This document shows positions 53,410-64,000 of a stretch of 64,000 nt of DNA, in pieces (within the stretch, counting starts at the first letter, position 1; each line of letters begins with the position of its first letter). The stretch is from Dirofilaria immitis (lineage: Eukaryota > Nematoda > Chromadorea > Rhabditida > Onchocercidae). The stretch covers positions 1,054,001 to 1,118,000 of the forward strand of contig JAKNDB010000105.1 in NCBI GenBank assembly GCA_024305405.1, written 5' to 3'. The notes below the pieces were generated by a model, which searched no databases, was not told the origin of the DNA, and saw only the letters and a program-made list of their open reading frames with translations. The position numbers were made by a program, and so were the translations under genes.

Positions 53410-55106
53410 TTTGAGAGCCTGATTTCAGTACGGTAAAATAATAAATCAGTAATCCTGTTTTTTTTTTTTTTTTTAAACAATCTAAACATCATTAGCGATA
53501 ACTAACACAATATAAAAATGACGAAAACATAACAAATCATGCTGCGAAATTTTTCTAGTGATCAATAGGAATAGACGAAAATTATGCTTGATAGATCTAG
53601 TGAATTAACTCTATGTAACGACATCGTATAGAAAGAAGCGATGAATGAAATAAAAAGGAGTGTTATAAAGAACAGCTCAATCTATGATGAATCCAGTTAG
53701 TAAACATTTTTGGAGAAAAATGATCAAGTAAGGATATAAGATAAAGGAGGAATAAGAATAATTTCCTGTAAAACAAGAATAAATTGTTAGTGCCATGAAT
53801 AGCAAACACCGAAAAGATTACAGAAGTTTATAGGAAATGATTTTTACGATATTTAATCATAAAAGCTTGCAACATCATTAGAAAATTAGGCAATTTTTGT
53901 GAACATCAGTGGTAGTGAAATCCATTGATCCACTTATATGGACCAATATGTCCATCCTTAATATTCAAAAAAATTATACTCTTCTCAAAAAGAAAAGCTT
54001 TATGCAATAAGAAGTATATTCATCGCAAAAAAACTATCGAATAGTTATGACAATGCTAAGACAGTGACTCAGTGATAAGGGAGCATACTAAAGATGTAAG
54101 AAATTTATCACAGTCAGAACAACCAAACAATATTCGAGAAATTTTTAAAAGCCTGAGTGGAATTCTACGAAAGCTATAAAATGAAAGCGAAACCATTAAT
54201 AGCAATGCAAATAGGAAATGGCAAGAATTACGAGAGAAACTTTCTTGAAGAATTTTGCCATGAAGAAAATTAGCCAGTATAAAACTGAACAACACTGTAG
54301 AACAACATTTCGAGAAAGGAGAAAAAAATGAAAGATACGAGCTCGGGAAAAACGAACTTAAAATGTCTGAACAAAATACTAATATTAAATATCGCAAAAG
54401 AAGCGAAATCTATCACACTTATCAATCGTACCTCTGCGCGACCATTCCCATGCCCACTATGCAAATGCGGCTCAAGGCCGAAGTTTGGGAAGGCACTTCT
54501 TTCGGAGTTAGTTATCAATTCTGCCCTATGCAATCGTGGAAGTGTTTACTTTATTTTATAGTGACAGCCATGTTCGTCCCATAACATTAAGCAAGCATTT
54601 CAATATTCGAAAGAATATTCTATAAAGAAAATACATCCTCACTTTTAGCTGTGAGAGTTTTAAAAGTTTAAAATAATATCGTTACTTTAGCCCTTAAACA
54701 TGCCAGCGAATCATGGTATTATAATTGTTGTTGATCAATCCATAAGAAATAGGACAGTTTCAAGGAACGAGTAATTGCGATGCTCTAGTGCATTTACTTA
54801 TATCTGTTATCGCATTTTTAACATTTTATTTAAACAAAAACTTTCAAAGTATTACTTAAAATCTACAAGAATTTTTCTCTGCGTAGTGTTACTATTTAAG
54901 TTTTCTTTAGTTTACTTGGTTGTGTAACTTAAATTATTATTACTATTGCTTTCAGATTTTATAGTACATATTCTTTATTATGGTCGAACAATTTAAAAAA
55001 TATGCAATTGGTGATATGAATTATGTCATGCCTTTTTGAATATTCAATGGAAATCAACATTATGATACGAGAAAGAAAACATAAAAATAGTATTAAATGT
55101 TAGAAA
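53410..55106. other. Interval between PCMT-B start and multi-CUB gene stop
   Basis: 1.7 kb. It should hold the PCMT-B promoter and the 3' UTR of the CUB gene. A poly-T run lies at about 53459-53474. Around 54270-54560 overlapping open frames occur on both strands, including a cysteine-containing stretch FPCPLCKCGSRPKFGKA (+), but no splice partners or family were recognised. Confidence 0.45.
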
Positions 55107-58100
55107 TCACGCTTGAATAATGTAATAATTCTCACAAATCCACTCGATTCTAAATCCGTCACCATTATCCGTCATATTATCATCGGTATAGAATTCGAGA
55201 AGGACTGAGATACCTGGCTCGATAGATATTTCCTTCGGGAAGGTCGCCTGAAATAAGCCATTATCTAGATATAAAATATTTTAGCAATTGTATTCATGCC
55301 TATAAATTTTAAATTTACCCATATATTAAAATTGCAAGACAAGAGAACTTAGTCGCTAATTCTAACATATTTTGACCATTACTCATCAAGAAATAAGCAA
55401 ATTGAACTTTGGTAATTTCTTTCTCCAACTTTATGCAGCGCTACTTCCTCTTCCGTTTCCGATACACTGCGACTAATAAAGTAGAAAATTTTCATAGTCA
55501 TAAGAAATACATCACTATCATTAAACTATAAAATCTTACAGCATCTCTGCATGGGAGATAATCGAGTACTGCATTTTCGAATTCTTTAAATTTGGTCTCA
55601 CCCATTATCATATAATCACCTTCAATGCATTCACCATTTATATTTTTCCCGAAATCCATAATTAGGAGAATTAATTTACACTTATGACCATTTGGTGGAT
55701 CGATTCTCCATCTATAAGATTAAGATCAATATTATCATTAACAGAATGCGAGTTAATAGGACATTCAACATTATTATTGAAGGCACAATCCGAGCGTCAA
55801 TCTCCAGGAATCTTACAAAGTAATCATTCATTTAAATTATTCACAGGAAAAATAGCGTGCAAACTATTTAATTATTCCTAAACTATTAGAATCATTGAAA
55901 AAAAAGTAAAATTTAAAGTTGTAATTATTAAAAAGGCACACAGGAAAATAAGGACAGTTTAGAATACCTGGGAGGAACTTTCTTACTTATCACATCTGCA
56001 GGCTATTTGGAAGTTTTGTATATCATACCTCATCCTTTGTCGATTCTTATATCCTGGATAGCCAACATTTGTGATTGCACCTTGCGGTTCAGTTGTAATA
56101 CCAAAATCGTAGTAAACGAATGATAGATTTTCTAAAGGAGCTATGACTTACTGATCATTAAAAAAATTAAATTTAATATGCACTCTGGAAAGTCTCATTC
56201 TGAATGATAATTAAAACATTAGATTTACAATTCGCACCTGATGGTCGAACGGTATAATAGTAGGCATCATATCCTTCAGATGCCATTGTACTGTCGCTTT
56301 TGAAATAAATTTCTAACGTGTTACTAGAGCTGAGAAAACTAGGCGGTAGTTTATAGTCGCAATATCGTTGTGTTCGATTTTCAAAAGAATCAATTATCTG
56401 TATTAGGATATCGGCTTATTTTAACAACCATACATCTTTTTAAAACATTTTGATTCATTACGAAAAAAATACTGTATCAAGTTTCGAAAGTTAAATCCAT
56501 TAAATTTTGTAGTATTAGAGTTAAAAACAGAAGTGATGGCTTCTCAAATTATAGTTATGCTATCGGTGTATTTGCTTAAGGTCAAGTTATTGTAAAGTAA
56601 TGATATTTCACCTCAATATAGTCATATTCACAAAATTCACTGTTATAAAGGCCACTGTACTGATCAATTACATTTTGAAACGATCCAGAGTTTCGTACAT
56701 CGGTTAATCTGAATACTTTTTTCATATCTCTTTAAACAAATACAAAAGATTACACAAATAACTATATGTAGATCGGGAAGAAAGCTTGTCGAGATCATAC
56801 AATAACTTAATTTGTATCGGAAAAGACACAAAATAAACACAAAGAAGTATGATTAGAAATAAATGAATACAAACATTTCCCGAACAGATGTGGATAATCG
56901 ACCATTAAATGATCGACGAATTTTTTTCCATCTTGAAATCCTTAAAAACCAAAAATATATGATATCCGGATAAAGCCGTTAGAATAGTAGAACAGGAACT
57001 GTTATGGTCATAAGGATTTGGATAATTTGGACTTGTTATACGACCATTCATTGACTGATGAATAATGATTGTTCGATTACATGCTATAAAAATTGACTGA
57101 GAAAACAAAACAAATATGTGGATAACGGATTATTGAATTACGTTTGTTAAAAAAGCTGTTCTTTTCTCTCCTCTTACATGTTTCCTTGATAGATGGGGAA
57201 TGTTTAACAAAATTACCTTAATTTGAAGTAACGTTGAAAGATTTCAAGATTCAGAAATGAAATTTCAAATGGATTTTTATATAGAAGGGAAAAAGAAAAC
57301 TAACGATTAAGCGTTTGATAAGTAAGGCGAAATTTAGCGATGTGTTCGCTCTGCAGAATTGCCGATGTTGTTATCTGAAGTTACTATCTCTTAAATACTA
57401 TAAGAAAATATGGAAAACATCATTAAATTTTAGTACTTGAGTGATATGTCCCAAATATAAATAATAACAATGACAACAAGAAGGTTATTGGAAATGTTGT
57501 GGTACTTCATTATAATCAAAAGTATCTGATCTCAATACAATATCAAACTATGGGATTTCCACTTCACTTCTAAATGATTGAATATTTTTACCTGAATAAC
57601 ACTTGTTCCTGAAATAAAATCAGCTGGGAGTGTGTTGCCACATAGTCGAAAAATCTGCAATTCATTACTTGCATCACGGCAAGCAGGATGATGACAATCA
57701 GCGGATGTGCCAGCATCACGTATTTCCATATATTCATCGGTGCAATCAGATGTTAAGGAAGGAAATGAGAATTGACTAAAAAGTAACACCAAAATATAAG
57801 AATATCTAAGTAAATATATGAAACTTATTACTTTGAATTTTTGGAAACAATAAATCTGAAAAATTAAAAAAATTGCCGAAGTTACAGAAATATTATAAAA
57901 TATTTGACCTAAAATCCACATGTAGGGGCATACGCTCTTTTGAATAAATTATCCAGCGACAACGTTGATGTTTTGGAATTGTTCGCGTAAGCACTGGAAT
58001 TTACAAAAATGATAAACTATTGGAGATGTTTGATATCCAGTCTTCACTCAGGAATGCTCTATTCAAATTTACATTGATTGTTGCCATCTCCAATACGCTT

Positions 58101-61100
58101 CAGTTTACCACGATATATCGAAATTCAAAGAATACTTAGTGTCTTTAATTATAACATTCCTCACTGAACAATAATCGAAATCATTGATAGCGCAGTAATG
58201 GAATAGGATCAAGCATTTGTTAACGAAATGAATAAAAATGGTATTCGTACTTAAAATAAAGAAAATAATGATAATGTCTTACTTTTTTCACTTTCATATT
58301 GGAGTTCAGCAGGCTCAGTAGCAGCAGTTCTCCGACCTCCACATGGTGCTACAATGATCAAATTTGAATAATTCAGAAATATTCTATTTCAAATGAGAAT
58401 CTTTTTTAGATTAATAAACGAAGTTTACTGAAAATCTCAAATATGATAAGTTTAGAATTTGGCTGGCAATCAAGAAGAGTATTAATTTAAAAAAGATTCT
58501 TATTTGGAAGAATAGCTTTGGAAAAATGTAAGACGTCTATAAGCATAACCTGTAAACTATTACAAGTTATCATAAGAACAATAATTTTAGCATAAAACAA
58601 AATATATTGATAACTGAGCAATTTAATTTTTGAGAGACGAAAATGATGCCTGTAATAGCTTTGAATTCCATCGTAAATCCTTTGAATGTTTTATCAGAAT
58701 CGGACTCAAAATAAATGTACAGTACATGATAAGAACTTTGCATGATCAGAGGAAGTTGTTCCACGATTTTGCATGTATTTGATAACAGTATAGGAGATAT
58801 CGTCTTATAACCATCATAAATCTGAAATTTTGCACATTTTTGTTAGAACTAAGATAGCAAGCCCAGAGTAGGAAGAAACGATCAAAAGAATACGAAAAGA
58901 TTAAATAGAATAGTTTCATAACTTTTAAAGCATTCATAAAAGTATCTATACCGTAATGTAATCATAGCAATGTCCTGTTTCGACATCAGGTGGTTCCAAC
59001 TCCAAATCTTTAAGTTGCACTTCCAGTACTTTTCCTGTCGGTGCTTTCAATGTCCAACCACAGTGCAAAAGTTATAATATCGGCCCGTTTTCGGATCAAA
59101 TGGTGCTGTGAGTTCATAATTACTCTTAATATTGATTTCTCCACCACATCCGCCTTCTGGACCTATACTAACGAAATTTTTCTTATAATTATAGGAGAAG
59201 AAATATCTTTATAAACAATTTTACAACAAAAATAACTTATTAAACATCTTCAATGATAGTCGCTTTAGAATCTAATAATCCATTACTTCCTGACCCTTCT
59301 TTGAGACGACTAATTAATGTTTAATCAATTCGCAATTCTTTTTTCCTTGCAATATTCTGCACATTGTGTCTTGAAATAACTGTTTTACATCAAATGATTA
59401 TCTCTCTTGTTAAAGGGCATCTACTGTTATAATAGAAGAAAAAAACAAAAATAACCAAGAGAGGCAGTTACGATGATTTTCAACCCTCCTCTGTTAGCAC
59501 TTCTGTCTGAATAAAATCTTACAACCAGGAATTGACCGGTTGTTGACATTTGATTAGATGGAACGACTGTTCCACAGAATTTGCCCATGCTAGTTGCATT
59601 GTTAATTTGTGAACCGTCGAAGAATTCCACAAAATCAAACAAACAATCGGATGATTCTTCTAAATCCATATATTCATGTCTAAAGTAAAAAAGTATGCTT
59701 TCATATATATATATATATATTGCATTTGAATAATAGACAGCCACTAAACTTTTATCAAAGGTCAATAACAAGTCAGTAACACCGACATTCAAATTTATTT
59801 GTTGAATATTAGATGAAATTTACCAGAAAATCAAAATTTGTAAGAATATCTGCTTAATAATAGAAATTGATAAATATTTCCATCGCCTGCATACATCTAA
59901 TATTAGTATATCAGAAATTGCTCATTTGACTAATGACTTACAAATAAATAAAAAGAAAGAATTCTGTAAATAAACTTGCTTAATACTAAGAATCCGTTTT
60001 TCAGGAGCAGATATGTTCCAAATGCAATCAAGATTGTGGTGGTATGGTAAAGGAAAACCGGGAGATGCAATAACTGATGACATAAATCCTGTCTCTTCCT
60101 TAAAATTAATTTCGCCACCACATTCTGCAAAGTGATTGAATTGCTTCATAACTTTTTTTTGAAAAAAATAAGGATAATAAATTAAAATATTTAGATAAGA
60201 ATGAGTATGCCAATACTCACTTCCTGCTATCACTTTTTCTTGATTATAAATTGGTAGAAATATGGATAATCTATATAAAATGACTTCCATCAAAATGAAA
60301 AAATTTACTTGTCAATCTTTCTAAATACAAATTAGTAAAAAGTAATATTCCTATTTTAAAGCATTCCTTTTCTAAAAATCAATTGTTCAAATTACTTGAC
60401 AAAGCATATGATATTTTGAAACCGCGACGATGTTTACGGCGATTAAGAAGATCCTCAAAGACTGATGTATTGGAAACGAAACGTACGCCTAACGGTCCCT
60501 AAAATTTTCAAAATTTCCTCACATTGAAAATCTTGCTCAACTTATTTATCAGGATGCGGTGCCAAGTTTTCCAAGTATGTTTTTTAAGATATGTAAACAA
60601 AAACTGCAATGAAAATAATAGGAAAATTTTATTTAAAAAAAAAACAATCCATCTTATTTTGCTGCAATATGCATAAATTTGTTTATTGCTTCATCAGCTT
60701 CATATTTTACTAAATTTCTTGAATTTCTAAATGTTAGCTTACTATATTTTACTGTGACAACTATATACATAAATAATCGAAATCTTTCAGTAAAGAAAAT
60801 CTGATAATACATCATCTACAGTAAATGAGAACTGTTTGTAGCAAACATAAGTTTACCTTAACAGATAATGGCGCTATTTCACTGTCAATGATGCGGTTCG
60901 CACAAAATGTATCAATAACACGTTTTGCTAAGATATCTCTTAGCTCCACAAAATCTGTATTGCATGGCTGTCGATTGTAATCGTCTGAAAAATTGAATTC
61001 AAAACAAAACAGTGAAAACTTCCATCATAAAATGAATTAAATTGTTTTAACTTTCGGTCAAAAATCTTCAAAATCGCTATTATAAATCTATCATCACGCT

Positions 61101-64000
61101 ACTACGCTTATCGGGTTTCATGACGCCTATTTTTAAATCTGGTTTATTAATTGCAAGTCCTATCCATGACGATTAAAGGAAAATACAAATGAATCAGAAC
61201 AGCTTCAACGCACGAATATAGGGGTCAAGCTCCAGGTCAAGAATCCTTAATGTTACTATAAGTGTGCCATCGTGTTCGGGATCTATCAAATAATCGCATT
61301 CCATGTCTTCGTTTGGATAAAAACGTGGATAGTGCGGTGATGTAACTACACCATGGTTCAATCGAAAAGTAGTGCCACATTCTAAAAAATTTCTGATCAT
61401 TATTTTAAATGCTGTCAAAAATTGTTCCTACCTTTTCATACTTTTTATAAAAATACTTCATTGATTTACTATAATTTACAATCCTAATTTTTATAAGTAA
61501 CAAATTCCTTGATCTTTCGTACCTTGAAAATTCCTTAGATTTAACATCACTATCGAAGAAAATAGCAATTGCATAACCTGATTTCCATGTTATATTGAAT
61601 CCTTTCCCTGTTATCTTGTCATCTGATTTGAATTCGATTCTGATTCGATTACTTTCTGAATGCACCATCTGAGGCGTTTCGTACCCGCAAATTTTCTTTA
61701 ACTCTTCTTCATGATCGAACAGGAAATAATAACCTCCAACTGGTGCCATAGCCCTTGAATGATGTTCTTGGCTTATCTGAAATGGAATATTTAACTTTGA
61801 GAGGAAATTAAAGATGGAACGAAAAATAATAATTTAAATTCAAAACAAAAATTTAGGTAATATTATATATTATAACTAAGCAAAAGAAAATCGAGTATTC
61901 AGTTTATATAGGCAGTATTAAGTTTACATAGTATCCAGTGACTTGCTATATTTTGCGTAGTATTTAAGAATAGATCATGCTGAATCTTTGAAAAGAATAT
62001 ATGATATGGGTATCAAATCCCAATTTCATAACTTAAAGCACTTCTTCAATGGTAATTGAAATTAACACTTCAACTTGCTTTACAAAACATCAACCACAAA
62101 ACTTTAAGTTTTAAAATAACCTTAACGTAATCTTTGCCGCAATCATTCGATTTCTGCACATCAAAACGATTAAAATACAACGCTACGTGATAGCCAAATG
62201 GTACCGAAATGTCCCATAAACAGTAAGCAAGATTCGGATAATCTTGTGGACTTTTGGACTTGTAAAAGTACCTGTCATACGATTTGTTGTAAATCCACAT
62301 TCTGTAAAATAATAGTTTACAAGTAAATAAAAGTATCCGTGTTTAAATGTTAGTGTTGCTAAAAATGGTTCACATAAACACAAAATAAATTTACCATCCT
62401 CGAAGCCAGAAAAACTGTATTCCAGACGAAAGCCCTTTCGTTCAATAGACTTATCTGTGTTAAAATAAAGTGTTAGATATCGTCCTCTGGACTTCACTTC
62501 TTTAAATCGATCTTGTATTGGTTCATCTTGGGGATTATTGCAGTATGTGTGTACTAATGATGCATCAGTACCACTTCCTACAATAAGTTATGGAATCACC
62601 AGAAGGAATTCTTCCAAAAGCTTTTGAAGAAGAAGTGATACGTTTGTTTTTGATCTAGCTTAATAGCTAGTCTCTTCGCAGATAAAAATGGTAAGCTTTG
62701 TCTTCTTTGAATAAAAAGAATAAAACGATAAAGTATTTCCACTCTTATTCTCTTCAAAAAAAACAAACAAACCGGAAGGAATATCATGCACAAGAATTTT
62801 TTCAACTATTAATGATAGCTTCAAATTACCTTCAAACAATTTCAAGAAATCGTGCTTGCATTCCACATTATATTCCAAATCCATATCAGTTATTCCGATC
62901 TAAAATTCTCCTTGATTTAAATTTATCAGTAATTTTCTAGCATCTTTTCAGGACTGAAAACTATGGTAAAATCAATAAATAAATCTAACAAACATTCACA
63001 ATGAGTTATATCTATAAAATTGCCGACAGCGTGTATGAAATCAAGCGTAAGCTATTTTTTCTCATTATTACTATATTTTCGACTTTTTTTTATCAAGCAA
63101 TGCACGGAATGTTGCAGCTTTTTCTTTCTACAGTTGATCAGACCTTAACAATTTGTCCTTCGGGAGCTTTCAAACTCCACACACATTGTGTATTAGGTTC
63201 ATAGGTACTATTTTCGGTTTCATAAAAGCCGGGACTTGTTAAAATACCCGGTTCAGGACCTTGGATCAAACCGCCGCAAGCTGAAATAATTTTATGATAA
63301 TTAAATTGCGAGAAGATGAATTAATGCAAAAAAGCATGTAACGTGTGCGGTAAGAATTTCGTGTCATTTTAAAAAAATTATGGCATAACAAAAGTTACAT
63401 AAGAACTGGACGGTAAGATTGAAGGAAATTGATGATAAATGCAGCCTTTGAAAAACATGGATATCGAAAATTCTATGTGGTAGTGCTATTGTGAAATTAG
63501 TAGTTTTTTTAATAATCCGTCACAATAGCGTGCTTCGAAAGGCCATGGTTCATTACCGAGCGCTGAAAATTACCGGATTCACAAATCGATTTTTCCTCAA
63601 ATATATTATTTAATTAATGACCTGTTTAAATGTACTAGTACTGAAACTAATTAGAAAACTTGTACTCTTCAAAATACTATTTAATGTTCAAACAAAAATA
63701 TTGCAGATGCAAATTTCCCAGTAATTATAATTATATGAATGACGGGAAAAAGAAATACAGGAAAATATAGCTCAGATTAAGACGACTAATTACCTGTTAT
63801 AAGAACATAGCTTTCAGTGTCCAAACACCTATTGTTAGATTTCCGATACGTCTTTTTCAGAAGATGAAAAATTTTTAAAACGCAATACGGTGGTGCCTTT
63901 AGAAATTGGCGTTCTATTAGTAAATGACAGTAGTCTGAAATTACTGTTGAAGATTATCGAGCTTTATAAAAACCCAAATCTAATCTCATGATCTCTACAT
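55107..64000 (-). CDS. Large secreted multi-CUB protein (cubilin-like), 5' part outside window
   Basis: Extracellular protein of about nine CUB domains, a beta-sandwich fold used for ligand or protein binding. - strand exons: 63794-63934, 63399-63562, 63144-63279, 62830-62899, 62395-62577, 62121-62301, 61578-61776, 61214-61381, 60857-60984, 60396-60498, 59976-60124, 59456-59679, 58952-59162, 58650-58821, 58283-58348, 57909-57993, 57592-57775, 57305-57350, 56871-57083, 56612-56729, 56238-56397, 56029-56131, 55540-55711, 55107-55247. Typical CUB openings: [70 protein letters not shown]. Typical CUB ends: [39 protein letters not shown]. Domains abut with little linker and no EGF, LDL-A or membrane segment is seen, so the C-terminus (ENYYIIQA) is probably secreted. 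Frame breaks: A7 at 56931-56937 and 63504-63510 (eight needed), A4 at 62252-62255 (five), and T4 (coding strand) at 59067-59070 (five). The donor at 58648-58649 is GC. Whether this is the cubilin orthologue cannot be told from this part. Confidence 0.88.

Noticed and set aside
54056..54584. Overlapping open frames of 73-113 codons on both strands
   Set aside because: No domain or splice structure, and mutual overlap; a Cys-containing stretch was not enough to call a gene.
55405..55470. Possible extra exon in the last CUB domain
   Set aside because: The flanking exons (55540-55711 and 55107-55247) join in phase and complete the CUB fold without it; its open phase does not fit.
55955..56000. 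Possible exon ending in CCTCCCAG before GTATTC
   Set aside because: Reads into a stop in the required phase; splicing 56029 directly to 55711 gives [11 protein letters not shown], a proper CUB continuation.

Overview
The window looks like AT-rich nuclear DNA of a nematode. The reasons are short multi-exon genes, GT-AG introns ending in TTTCAG/TTTTAG, likely trans-splice acceptors a few bases before start codons (for example 44521-44522 before the ATG at 44529), and proteins closest to metazoan/nematode families. The base composition would suit a clade III (spirurid/filarial) worm, but that is inference. No bacterial, viral or transposase gene was recognised.

Layout, left to right. <1-5281 (+): a PARP-1 type poly(ADP-ribose) polymerase whose 5' exons lie outside. 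6125-8614 (+): AHSA1, the Hsp90 ATPase activator. 8615-19566: about 11 kb with no gene I can support. 19567-20435 (+): an unrecognised membrane protein of about 193 aa. 23755-24354 (-): an unrecognised secreted protein. 28925-31276 (+): a two-rhodanese-domain sulfurtransferase, converging on 31815-35323 (-), a saccharopine-dehydrogenase-like oxidoreductase (SCCPDH). 39463-41714 (-): a SERTA-domain protein, divergent from 44529-46204 (+), tubulin cofactor B. 47736-49438 and 50229-53409 (both -): tandem copies of protein-L-isoaspartate O-methyltransferase; the second carries a ~1.27 kb (AAT)n tract in an intron. 55107-64000 (-): the 3' part of a large secreted protein with about nine CUB domains, running off the right edge.

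The genes do not form one pathway. They are mostly conserved housekeeping functions: DNA-damage signalling, chaperone regulation, sulfur metabolism, tubulin folding and repair of aged proteins. Next to them sit one extracellular multi-CUB protein and two genes I cannot name.

The most consequential observation is about the sequence itself. Seven of the nine recognised genes contain single-base indels that break an otherwise excellent reading frame, usually in homopolymers. Five separate runs of seven A (on the coding strand) sit where the frame requires eight. Allowing one base each, the exons of four genes sum to whole codon numbers of the expected family length. This points to uncorrected homopolymer errors in the assembly rather than to pseudogenes. 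Any automatic gene model here will be truncated unless this is taken into account.
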